NCBI RefSeq assembly: GCF_900188345.1
Contig: NZ_FZOD01000043.1
Coordinates: forward strand, 1 to 64,000
Origin: Streptosporangium subroseum
GTDB lineage: Bacteria > Actinomycetota > Actinomycetes > Streptosporangiales > Streptosporangiaceae
Length of the DNA stretch: 64,000 nucleotides
Direction of reading: 5' to 3'
Positions 15,704 through 23,380 of the stretch are shown here, in pieces. Position 1 is the first letter of the stretch; each line of letters starts with the position of its first letter. The notes beneath the pieces are model-generated. The model did not search any database. It saw only the letters and a program-made list of their open reading frames with translations, and was not told the DNA's origin. The position numbers and the translations under genes are program-made.

Positions 15704-17554
15704 ATGGGCCACTACAAGAGCAACGTCCGTGACCTGGAGTTCAATCTCTTCGAGGTGCTTGGACGCCGGGACATCCTGGGCACCGGCCGCTACCCCGACC
15801 TGGACGAGGACGTCGTGCGGAGCCTCCTCGAAGAGGTCAACCGCCTGTCCACGGGCGTGCTCGCCGACTCCTTCGAGGAGGGCGACCGCAAGCCGCCGGT
15901 GTTCGACCCCGCCACCGGTTCGGTGACGATGCCGGAGGGCTTCAAGAAGTCCTTCGCCGCCTACCGCGAGGCCGGCTGGACCAACATCGGCCTTCCCGTC
16001 GAGATGGGCGGCCCCGGCCTGCCCAGCAGCGTGAACTGGGCGCTCGCGGAGATGATCCTCGGCTCGAACCCGGCCATCTGGATGTACTCCAGCGGACCGG
16101 CCTTCGCCCACGTGCTGCACACGATCGGCACCGAGGCCCAGAAGCGCTACGCCGAGCTGGCCATCGAGAACCAGTGGGGCGCCACCATGGTGCTCACCGA
16201 GCCGGACGCCGGTTCGGACGTGGGCGCGGGTCGTGCCAAGGCCGTACGGCAGGACGACGGCACCTGGCACATCGAGGGCGTCAAGCGCTTCATCACCAGC
16301 GCCGAGCACGACCTGACCGACAACATCTTCCACCTGGTGCTGGCCCGCCCCGAGGGACACGGCGGCGGCACCAAGGGCCTGTCGATGTTCCTGGTCTCGA
16401 AGTACCACGTGGACCTGGAGACCGGCGAGCTCGGCGAGCGCAACGGCGTCTACGTCACCAACGTCGAGAAGAAGATGGGCCTGAAGGTCTCCACGACCTG
16501 CGAGCTCACCTTCGGCGACAAGCACCCCGCCGTGGGCACGCTGATCGGCGAGGTTCACGAGGGCATCAAGCAGATGTTCATGATCATCGAGCACGCCCGG
16601 ATGATGGTGGGCACCAAGGCGATCGCCACGCTCTCCACCGGCTATCTGAACGCGCTCTCCTACGCCAGGGAGCGGGTGCAGGGCGCCGACCTCACCCAGA
16701 TGACCGACAAGTCGGCTCCCCGCGTGACCATCACCCACCACCCGGACGTGCGTCGTGAGCTGATGCTCCAGAAGTCGTACGTCGAGGGCATGCGGGCGCT
16801 GGTCCTGCTCACCGCCACCTACCAGGACGACGTGCTGATCGCCGAGCACGAGGGCCGCAGGGACGAGCACGCCGAGGCGATGAACGACCTGCTACTCCCC
16901 CTGGTCAAGGGTGTCGGCTCCGAACGCTCCTACGAGCTGCTGGCCCGCTCCCTGCAGACCCTGGGCGGTTCGGGTTACCTGCAGGAATACCCGATCGAGC
17001 AGTACATCAGGGACGCCAAGATCGACTCCCTCTACGAGGGAACCACCGCGATCCAGGGCCTGGACCTGTTCTTCCGCAAGATCCTGCGCAACCAGGGCGC
17101 CGCCCTCGGCTCGCTGTACGGCGACATCACGGCCTTCGCCGCCTCCGAGGCGGGCAACGGCCGCCTGAAGGAGGAGCGCAAGCTCCTCGCCGAGGCCGCC
17201 AACGAGGTCAAGGCCATGGCCGACGCCATGGCGGGCTGGGCCATCGGCTCGCTGGAGGCCCCGAAGGAGGTCTACAAGGTCGGCCTCAACACCACGAGGT
17301 TCCTGCTCGCCCTGGGCGACGTGGTGATCGGCTGGCTGCTCCTGCGCCAGGCCGAGGTGGCCCTGACCGCCCTGAGCTCCTCCGCCATCACACCGGAATC
17401 GGGCACGGGCCGGAGCGACAAGGCCTTCTACACCGGCAAGGTCGCGGCGGCCTCGTTCTTCGCCCAGACCGTCCTGCCCCGCATCGCCGCCGAGCGCCGC
17501 GTGCTGGACGCCACCAACCAGGACCTGATGGAACTGCCCGAAGAGGCCTTCTGA
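15704..17554 (+). CDS. acyl-CoA dehydrogenase (long form, FadE5-like)
   Basis: An FAD enzyme of 616 residues for the first step of beta-oxidation, in the longer ACAD class with N- and C-terminal extensions. The FAD/substrate motif is VLTEPDAGSDVGAGRAKA. The C-terminal part has LGGSGYLQEYPIEQYIRDAK and LYEGTTAIQGLD; the Glu there is in the position of the catalytic base of MCAD-type enzymes. AAGGAG precedes ATG 15704 at good spacing. A strong hairpin with a T run follows, so the gene is probably monocistronic. Two operator-like repeats lie upstream. The chain-length preference is not readable. Confidence 0.95.
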   Translation: MGHYKSNVRDLEFNLFEVLGRRDILGTGRYPDLDEDVVRSLLEEVNRLSTGVLADSFEEGDRKPPVFDPATGSVTMPEGFKKSFAAYREAGWTNIGLPVEMGGPGLPSSVNWALAEMILGSNPAIWMYSSGPAFAHVLHTIGTEAQKRYAELAIENQWGATMVLTEPDAGSDVGAGRAKAVRQDDGTWHIEGVKRFITSAEHDLTDNIFHLVLARPEGHGGGTKGLSMFLVSKYHVDLETGELGERNGVYVTNVEKKMGLKVSTTCELTFGDKHPAVGTLIGEVHEGIKQMFMIIEHARMMVGTKAIATLSTGYLNALSYARERVQGADLTQMTDKSAPRVTITHHPDVRRELMLQKSYVEGMRALVLLTATYQDDVLIAEHEGRRDEHAEAMNDLLLPLVKGVGSERSYELLARSLQTLGGSGYLQEYPIEQYIRDAKIDSLYEGTTAIQGLDLFFRKILRNQGAALGSLYGDITAFAASEAGNGRLKEERKLLAEAANEVKAMADAMAGWAIGSLEAPKEVYKVGLNTTRFLLALGDVVIGWLLLRQAEVALTALSSSAITPESGTGRSDKAFYTGKVAAASFFAQTVLPRIAAERRVLDATNQDLMELPEEAF

Positions 17555-17594
17555 TTTTTCCACCCGACCACCTGCTCCCGCGGCAGGCCGACGA

Positions 17595-17638
17595 GTGAGG
17601 GGCGATCCTGTTCGCAGGACCGCCCCTCACCCGTTTTT
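17595..17638 (+). terminator. rho-independent terminator with UUCG loop
   Basis: A 16-bp stem, GTGAGGGGCGATCCTG / CAGGACCGCCCCTCAC with one mismatch, closes on a TTCG tetraloop and is followed by CCGTTTTT. It is the most canonical terminator in the window. Confidence 0.92.
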
Positions 17639-17644
17639 CCGGTC

Positions 17645-18127
17645 TTGTCTCGTGCCACAGTGATCATCTCGCCTTCTTGGTTCAATGGCCTGGTGGATGA
17701 GGTCGAGGCACGTGCGAGGTTCGGGGCGGCCAGGGTGGCCCGGCTCGCCACGGTCGACGAGTTCGGCAGGCCCCATCTGGTGCCCGTCACCTTCGCCGTG
17801 GACGGCGACACGGTCTCCTTCGCGATCGACCACAAGCCGAAGCGCACTACAAATCTCCGTCGCCTGCGCAACATCGCGGCCGATGACCGGGTGTGCCTTC
17901 TGGTGGATCACTACGACGACGACTGGTCACAGCTGTGGTGGGTCCGCGCCGACGGGAGAGCCCGGATCGTCGAGGACGATGACGTCAGCGACGCCCATGA
18001 AGCCCGTGAGCGAGCTCTCGCCCGCCTGGCCGAGCGCTACCGGCAGTACCGCGACCGGCCTCCGCAGGGGCCGGTGGTTCTCATCACCGTGGAATCCTGG
18101 ACGGGATGGTCCTACGCGGGCCTGTAG
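17645..18127 (+). CDS. PPOX-class F420-dependent oxidoreductase-like protein
   Basis: A split beta-barrel protein (up to 160 residues) of the pyridoxamine-phosphate-oxidase fold, actinobacterial F420 type. Key segments are ARVARLATVDEFGRPHLVPV, the cofactor-facing KPKRTTNLRRLRNI, VCLLVDHYDDDWSQLWWVRA and GPVVLITVESWTGW. The start is uncertain: TTG 17645, GTG 17660 and GTG 17693 are all in frame, none with a good ribosome binding site. Homologues favour a start near 17693. It lies just after the terminator of the previous gene, so it needs its own promoter. Confidence 0.85.
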   Translation: MSRATVIISPSWFNGLVDEVEARARFGAARVARLATVDEFGRPHLVPVTFAVDGDTVSFAIDHKPKRTTNLRRLRNIAADDRVCLLVDHYDDDWSQLWWVRADGRARIVEDDDVSDAHEARERALARLAERYRQYRDRPPQGPVVLITVESWTGWSYAGL

Positions 18128-18180
18128 TCGCCACATGCCTGGGCGCCCTATGCCCGGGCAACTCGGACCGAACTAAGGCG

Positions 18181-18230
18181 TTGACATTTGAGCGCCGTTA
18201 TTCTCATACTGAGATTGTCTCAATCTGAGA
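18181..18230 (+). promoter_or_regulatory. promoter with alternating TCTCA/TGAGA operator
   Basis: TTGACA at 18181 and CATACT at 18205 (18-bp spacing) form a promoter. From 18202 the sequence reads TCTCA-N3-TGAGA-N3-TCTCA-N3-TGAGA, four 5-bp half-sites at exact 8-bp steps, covering the -10 and running into the ribosome binding site of the NUDIX regulator. This is most simply an autoregulatory operator. Confidence 0.7.
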
Positions 18231-18240
18231 AGGACATGCG

Positions 18241-18975
18241 ATGGATGAATCCGAGTTCCTGGCCGGCTACGACCCGCGCGCCTACCCTGCGGTCGCGGTG
18301 ACGGTCGACGTGGTGGCACTGACCATTCGCGGAGGGGCGTTGCACGTGCTGCTGGTCCAGCGGGGCGAGCAGCCCTATGCGGGGCTGTGGGCGTTGCCCG
18401 GCGGATTCATCCGGCCCGGGGAGGATCTGCCGGAGGCCGCAGCACGGGAGCTGGACGAGGAGACGGGTCTCACCGGGCGGGTGCACATCGAGCAGCTCGC
18501 CAGCTACGGAGCCCCCGAACGGGATCCGCGCATGCGGATCGTGTCGATCTCCTATCTGGCCTTCGCACCCGACCTGCCCGACCCCCGGGCGGGCTCGGAC
18601 GCGGCGGACGCCGCCTGGCATCGGGTCGACCGGCTGCCGAAGCTCGCGTTCGACCACGAGCGCATCCTCGGACACGGCCTGGAGCGCGCACGCGACAAGC
18701 TGGAGTACACACCGCTGGCCACCGCGTTTGCCGGCGAGAGGTTCACGATCTCCGAGCTGCGCGCCGTCTACGAGACGGTCTGGGGCGTGCCGCTGCACGC
18801 GGGCAACTTCCACCGCAAGATCCTCTCGGTGCCCGGGTTCGTGGAGAGCACCGGGGAGACCACCGAGAGCGGCGGTGCCAGGGGCGGTCCCCGCGCCAAG
18901 CTCTACCGGGCCGGCGACGCCCGGCTTCTCCACCCCGCGCTGCTACGACCCTCGCGAGAGGAGGAGATCAGATGA
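18241..18975 (+). CDS. NUDIX hydrolase with C-terminal winged-helix domain (NrtR-like)
   Basis: A 244-residue two-domain protein. Residues about 15-145 are a NUDIX domain with an intact box, GGFIRPGEDLPEAAARELDE followed by ETGL, so hydrolysis of an NDP-X substrate such as ADP-ribose is possible. Residues about 155-225 match the NrtR winged-helix type (FTISELRAVYETVWG, NFHRKILSVPGFVE). NrtR proteins sense ADP-ribose or related NAD metabolites; that this one does is inference. The operator upstream suggests autoregulation. It starts a run of four co-directional genes, and its stop overlaps the next start (ATGA). Confidence 0.9.
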   Translation: MDESEFLAGYDPRAYPAVAVTVDVVALTIRGGALHVLLVQRGEQPYAGLWALPGGFIRPGEDLPEAAARELDEETGLTGRVHIEQLASYGAPERDPRMRIVSISYLAFAPDLPDPRAGSDAADAAWHRVDRLPKLAFDHERILGHGLERARDKLEYTPLATAFAGERFTISELRAVYETVWGVPLHAGNFHRKILSVPGFVESTGETTESGGARGGPRAKLYRAGDARLLHPALLRPSREEEIR

Positions 18976-20069
18976 CCACGACCGCCGAGGCGATCGCCCT
19001 GGTGGCCGCCGCCCGCACGCCGGAGGACCTGTTCGGCGGCGACTCGCCGAGCCGGCGATATCGGCGGCTGGCACGGCTGCTCCATCCCGACCTCGCGCCG
19101 GGGCCGGACGCCGCCGCGGCCTTCGCCAGGCTGGCCGAACTGTGGGCGGCACACGGCCGGAAGACGAGAACCGTCCGAGACGACGGCCAGGGCAGCAAGG
19201 CGGGGCCTTTCCGAGACGGCAAGACGGGAAACGGTGAAACGGGAACCGATCAGAGCAACAAGGTGAGGACCGGCCAGGACCGTGAGACGGGGACCCGCCG
19301 AGGCGGCGAGACGGTGATCACTACCAGGCGGGGGACCTACCGGATCGGAGCCGTCTTCCGGCGGGGCGCGTCGGCCGTGCTGTACGAGACCGGCACGGAC
19401 ACCTTGCTCAAGCTTCCGCACAGCCACGCGGACAACGACCTCATGCGACGCGAGGCCGACGCGCTCAGGACGATCGCGAGGGACGGCGACCCGCTGTTCC
19501 TGCCGTACGTGCCCCGGCTGGTGGAGTCGTTCCGGCACCGCTCGAACGGGGTCGAACGGCAGGCGAACGTGATCAGCCGGGTGCCGGACGGGTTCGTGAG
19601 TCTCGCGGAGATCGCGCGCCGGCGGCCGGTGCTCGACCCGAGGGACGCGGCGTGGATCTGGCGGCGGCTGCTGGTGGCGATCGGGCTGGCCCACAGGGCG
19701 GGGGTCGTGCATGGTGCGGTGTTCGGACACCACGTGCTGGTCCACCCGGTCGACCACGGCCTGGTGCTCGTCGACTGGGGCCAGTCGGTCCCGCTCGGCA
19801 CCCCGCTCACCGCCCTCGTGGCCAGACATCGCGACGACTACCCGGCCGAGGCCCTCGCCGGGAAGCCCGCCACCCAGGCCGTCGACATCCACCTCGCCAC
19901 CCGCTGCGTGGCCGCCCTCATGGGCAACCGCGTCCCGGCTCCTGTCCGCCACTTCGTCCGGGGAAGCCTGGTGAGCCCGCCGGGCGACGCCTGGCGGCTT
20001 CTCGGTGAGCTCGACGACCTCCTCGACGACCTGTACGGCCCCAGGAAGCACCGGCCGCTCCACCTCTGA
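18972..20069 (+). CDS. J-domain / protein-kinase-like fusion protein
   Basis: A 365-residue protein. The N-terminus has a short J-domain-like helix pair with HPD at residues 38-40 (RRYRRLARLLHPDLAPGP). A low-complexity Gly/Thr/Arg/Asp linker spans about 65-115. Residues about 115-365 form a kinase-like domain: GAVFRRGASAVLYE (glycine loop), Lys in TLLKLPHSH, Glu in RREADALR, VVHGAVFGHHVLVHP in place of the HRD..N loop, and VDWGQS in place of DFG. The loss of the Asp in the catalytic loop suggests weak or no phosphotransfer activity. It is co-translated with the NUDIX gene. I do not know a characterised homologue. Confidence 0.82.
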   Translation: MTTTAEAIALVAAARTPEDLFGGDSPSRRYRRLARLLHPDLAPGPDAAAAFARLAELWAAHGRKTRTVRDDGQGSKAGPFRDGKTGNGETGTDQSNKVRTGQDRETGTRRGGETVITTRRGTYRIGAVFRRGASAVLYETGTDTLLKLPHSHADNDLMRREADALRTIARDGDPLFLPYVPRLVESFRHRSNGVERQANVISRVPDGFVSLAEIARRRPVLDPRDAAWIWRRLLVAIGLAHRAGVVHGAVFGHHVLVHPVDHGLVLVDWGQSVPLGTPLTALVARHRDDYPAEALAGKPATQAVDIHLATRCVAALMGNRVPAPVRHFVRGSLVSPPGDAWRLLGELDDLLDDLYGPRKHRPLHL

Positions 20070-20160
20070 CCGGGCCCCCAGGAAACATCGATCTCTCCAC
20101 CGCCGAACGGCCCCACAGCCGGCGGGCGGCCCCGGAAGCACGGGCACCTCCGTCTCCGGC
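20037..20160 (+). repeat. degenerate tandem repeat over the kinase-like gene stop codon
   Basis: Related blocks GGCCCCAGGAAGCAC (about 20037), GGGCCCCCAGGAAACAT (about 20072) and GGCCCCGGAAGCACG (about 20128), each followed by a CTCCACC/CCTCCGTC segment. The first copy encodes the end of the kinase-like protein. Conservation is low. Confidence 0.5.
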
Positions 20161-20238
20161 CGACGATGGCGCCCGCTACGCCCGACAAAAGCCTCAAAAA
20201 GTACGAGCCCCCACCCCTGACCTCAGGAGACATCCCCC

Positions 20239-21195
20239 ATGGGAAGCGGAATCTGGTCCACCGACGTCTACTCCGCCGCCGAGAGCTACCGCGCGGCCAC
20301 GGGCGGCAGCGCCTTCGCCTACAGCGACAGCGGCGCCCGTACCGTTCATGACGATCTCGATCCGCTCGGCGTGGCGATCCGCGAGAGCCGCGACTCCGCC
20401 GAGCACCCCAACACGCTGGCCGTCGCCGTCCTCTTCGACGTGACCGGCTCGATGGGCGGGGTGCCCCGCACGCTCCAGACCAAGCTGCCCGACCTGCTCG
20501 GCCTGCTGCTCCGCAAGGGCTACGCCACCGATCCGCAGATCCTCTTCGGCGCGATCGGCGACGCCACCTGCGACCGCGCCCCGCTACAGGTCGGGCAGTT
20601 CGAGTCCGACAACCGGATGGACGAGCATCTCGGGAAGATCCTGCTTGAGGGCGGGGGCGGCGGTCAGAAGAGCGAGTCGTACGAGCTGGCGATGTACTTC
20701 ATGGCCAGGCACACCGCGATCGACTGCTTCGAGAAGCGGGGACGCCGGGGCTACCTGTTCATCATCGGCGACGAGCTGCCCTATCCGAAGGTCAAGCGCC
20801 GCGAGGTCGGCAAGGTCGTCGGCGACAGGCTCCGGCAGGACATCCCGACCAGGGACCTTGTCGCCGAGCTGACCAGGATCTACGACGTCTACTACATCCT
20901 TCCCGCCGGAACGAGCTACGCGGGGGACGATCAGGTGCTGGCCGCCTGGCGCGAGCTGCTCGGCCAGAACGTGCTGGAGCTGGACGACCTGGACGCGGTC
21001 TGCGAGATCATCGCGCTCACCGTCGGCCTCGGCGAGGACGCCATCGGCCTGCAGGAGGGGCTGGACGACCTCGACGAGCTCGGCTCGTCCGCCGGGGCGG
21101 CCGTGGGCAGGGCCCTCGCCAGGCTCGACCGGGGCACGCTCGTGGTGGCCGACGACCTCGGCCTCGGCGGAGAGAGCGGCGTGATCAGGCTGTGA
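20239..21195 (+). CDS. von Willebrand factor A-domain protein
   Basis: A 318-residue soluble protein. A conserved N-terminus (GSGIWSTDVYSAAESYRAAT) precedes a vWA domain with MIDAS-like DVTGSMGG at residues 67-74 (D-x-T-G-S). Further metal-site residues probably lie in AIGDATCD and GYLFIIGDELPYPKVKR. The end is an acidic Leu-rich helix region (LDDLDELGSSAGAAVGRAL). There is no signal peptide or membrane helix. AGGAG is placed well before ATG 20239. vWA proteins usually act as metal-dependent adaptors; the partners here are presumably the neighbouring kinase-like and PurA-like proteins. Confidence 0.88.
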   Translation: MGSGIWSTDVYSAAESYRAATGGSAFAYSDSGARTVHDDLDPLGVAIRESRDSAEHPNTLAVAVLFDVTGSMGGVPRTLQTKLPDLLGLLLRKGYATDPQILFGAIGDATCDRAPLQVGQFESDNRMDEHLGKILLEGGGGGQKSESYELAMYFMARHTAIDCFEKRGRRGYLFIIGDELPYPKVKRREVGKVVGDRLRQDIPTRDLVAELTRIYDVYYILPAGTSYAGDDQVLAAWRELLGQNVLELDDLDAVCEIIALTVGLGEDAIGLQEGLDDLDELGSSAGAAVGRALARLDRGTLVVADDLGLGGESGVIRL

Positions 21196-21303
21196 GCACC
21201 GTGAGCGACCCACCCTCGATGCCGAGAGCGACGTGGCCGGACCGCGATCGGCGGACGCCCCCGAGCACCGCCACCCGGCCCGGACCGAGAACGGAGGCGT
21301 CGT

Positions 21304-22518
21304 ATGCGTGAGCACGTGATCGTGGCCGACCTCGGGTACGGCGACGCGGGCAAGGGCACCGTCGTGGACTGGCTCTGCGCGCAGGAGCCCGTCCAGGCGG
21401 TCGTCAGGTTCAACGGGGGCGGGCAGGCGGCGCACAACGTCGTCCTGCCCGACGGGCGGCACCACACGTTCGCGCAGTTCGGATCGGGGACGCTCAGGGG
21501 CGTGCCGACCCACCTGTCCCGGTTCATGGTCGTGGATCCGCCGGCGCTGGCGGCGGAGGCCGCCCACCTGGGTGAGCTGGGGGTTCCGGATCCGTTCGGG
21601 CTGCTCACCGTGGACAGGGACGCGCTGCTCGCCACGCCGTATCACGTGGCGGCCGGGCGGGCCCGGGAGCTGGCACGGGCCGCGGACCGGCACGGGTCGT
21701 GCGGGATGGGCATCGGCGAGACCATGGCGTATGCCCTGGCCTGGCCCGGTCTCGCCCCGACGGTCGGCGACTGTGAGAACCCCGCCCGGCTCACCCGCAA
21801 GCTGCACGCGCTCCGCGAGACGCTGGACGTGACGGGGCCGCCCGTGGAGGACTGCGTCGCGGCCTACCGGGCGTTCGCCGAACGGGTGATCCTCGTGGAC
21901 TCCTCGTTCATGACCGCGCTGCTGCGCAGGCGGCCGGTGATCTTCGAGGGGGCGCAGGGCGTGCTGCTCGACGAGTGGCACGGCTTCCACCCCCACACCA
22001 CCTGGAGCACGACGACCTTCGCCAACGCGCTGGCCCTGCTCGACGGGTCGGGTGCCGTACGGCTCGGCGTGCTGCGCACCTACACCCCCCGGCACGGGCC
22101 CGGTCCGCTGGTCACCGAGGATCCCACGATCGAGGTGGCCGAGGCCCACAACGGGACCGGCCCCTGGCAGGGTCCGTTCCGCGTGGGTCACTTCGACGCG
22201 GTGGCCCACCGCTACGCCCTGGCGGTCGCCGGCGGGGCCGACGCGCTCGCGCTCACCCACCTGGACGCGCCGGTGTCACAGATGTGTGTCTCCTACGACA
22301 TCGGCGAGCTTCCCGTGGGCGCGGCCGGCGACCTCGACGGGCAGGCCAGGCTGACCGATCGGCTGCGGACGGCCCGGCCCCGCTATGCCGGTGGCGTCGT
22401 CGACTGGCCCGCGGCCGTGACCGAGGCCCTGGGAGTCCCGGTGTTCCTGGGCTCCTCGGGACCGACCGCCTCGGACAAGGTCGTATTCAGTAGTGTGATC
22501 ACGCACGAGAGGGTATGA
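21304..22518 (+). CDS. divergent adenylosuccinate-synthetase-like protein
   Basis: A 404-residue member of the PurA GTPase/ligase fold. The N-terminal loop reads DLGYGDAGKGTVVDWL: the catalytic Asp and one Lys are kept, but the usual GDEGKGK is changed. The usual NAGHT is replaced by QAAHN, keeping the His. Later blocks still align with PurA: FEGAQGVLLDEWHG, and FRVGHFDAVAHRYALAVAGG in place of R..GWFDA..LRYA. These changes and the gene neighbourhood argue against routine AMP synthesis. GGAGG precedes ATG 21304. The reaction is probably ligation of a purine nucleotide with an amino-acid-like partner, but that is inference. Confidence 0.85.
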   Translation: MREHVIVADLGYGDAGKGTVVDWLCAQEPVQAVVRFNGGGQAAHNVVLPDGRHHTFAQFGSGTLRGVPTHLSRFMVVDPPALAAEAAHLGELGVPDPFGLLTVDRDALLATPYHVAAGRARELARAADRHGSCGMGIGETMAYALAWPGLAPTVGDCENPARLTRKLHALRETLDVTGPPVEDCVAAYRAFAERVILVDSSFMTALLRRRPVIFEGAQGVLLDEWHGFHPHTTWSTTTFANALALLDGSGAVRLGVLRTYTPRHGPGPLVTEDPTIEVAEAHNGTGPWQGPFRVGHFDAVAHRYALAVAGGADALALTHLDAPVSQMCVSYDIGELPVGAAGDLDGQARLTDRLRTARPRYAGGVVDWPAAVTEALGVPVFLGSSGPTASDKVVFSSVITHERV

Positions 22519-22571
22519 CCATTCTCGTACGCTCCCTTTACCTGATCGCTAACTTTTACCCGGAGGAACCG

Positions 22572-22796
22572 ATGGGTGTCGGGGTCAGCATCTTTTTTCT
22601 CACGATTGGCGCCATCCTCCGATTCGCCATCGAACCCGACGTTCTCGGTAGGAACGTGCACATCGACGTCATCGGCCTGATTTTCATGATCGTCGGTGCC
22701 ATCGGGGTCGTGTTGAGCCTCGTGATGGCGCCCAGGCGCGGACGGGTGTCCGATGACCGCCTGCTGCACCGTGAGAACAACCCGCCGGAAGTCTAG
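22572..22796 (+). CDS. DUF6458-type small membrane protein
   Basis: A 74-residue two-helix membrane protein: GVSIFFLTIGAILRFAIEPD, then a polar HIDVIGLIFMIVGAIGVVLS hairpin and a basic tail. This matches a family of short actinobacterial proteins of unknown function. CGGAGGA lies before ATG 22572. An in-frame ATG at 22515 overlaps the PurA-like stop (ATGA), so a 93-residue coupled form is possible. The stop codon overlaps that of the convergent Dabb gene within CTAG. Confidence 0.8.
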   Translation: MGVGVSIFFLTIGAILRFAIEPDVLGRNVHIDVIGLIFMIVGAIGVVLSLVMAPRRGRVSDDRLLHRENNPPEV

Positions 22797-23092
22797 GCCT
22801 GGAAGACGAACTGCGCGGCAGCCCGGGATGCCGCGATCGGCTTGATGTGTTCGGCGATCGCGGCCTGGTGCACGGGGTGGTCGCGGTAGACCAGGAAGTC
22901 TTCGACGTTGTCGAAGTCCGCGACGATCGCGAACTCCTGGTTGCCGGGGTTCACGCCCGCGTCGGGGCCGAAGGTGAAGGCGCGGATCTCCGGGATGGCC
23001 CCCGGGAGCTTGGCGAGTTCGGCCGCGAGCGTGGCCTTCTGCTCGTCGGTGGTCTCTTCGGTCCATGTGAACAGCACGACATGCCTGAACAT
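22793..23092 (-). CDS. Dabb-family (stress-responsive A/B barrel) protein
   Basis: A 99-residue dimeric alpha/beta-barrel protein. The family signature is MFRHVVLFTWTEETTDEQ at the start and AIVADFDNVEDFLVYRDHPV with HQAAIAEHIKPIAAS at the end. The ribosome binding site AAGGGAAG fits ATG 23092. Members bind small hydrophobic ligands or act as polyketide-type cyclases; the role here is unknown. Confidence 0.92.
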   Translation of the reverse strand: MFRHVVLFTWTEETTDEQKATLAAELAKLPGAIPEIRAFTFGPDAGVNPGNQEFAIVADFDNVEDFLVYRDHPVHQAAIAEHIKPIAASRAAAQFVFQA

Positions 23093-23208
23093 GATCTTCC
23101 CTTCGTTCGGATGCCCGGCCAGCGTACGGCCAGGCAAGGGAAGCATCGACGGCGGGGACCGCCCTCGGGCCGCCTTCCTCAACCGGGTTCCGCGCCGCGC
23201 TCGGCGAC

Positions 23209-23380
23209 CTCGACCCCTCCGTCTTCCCCGGGTCCCCCCGGACCCGGCACGGTTTCGCGCCACCCTTGAAGGGCTCGCTTGTGAAGGGCTCGCTTGACGG
23301 GCTCGATCCTTCCGTCTCCCCCGGGCTCTCCTCAGACCCGGCGCGGTGTCGCGCCGTTGCGCTTGACGGGCTCGATCCTT
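23209..23380. repeat. tandem repeat over the ABC exporter 3' end
   Basis: Blocks beginning CTCGAYCCYTCCGTCT at 23209 and 23302, with a shorter third start at 23371. They share CCCCGGG, GACCCGGC and TCGCGCC. An inner 14-bp duplication (GAAGGGCTCGCTTG) lengthens the first. The second copy spans the exporter stop codon on the minus strand (23332-23334), so the end of that protein was shaped by the duplication. Confidence 0.7.
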
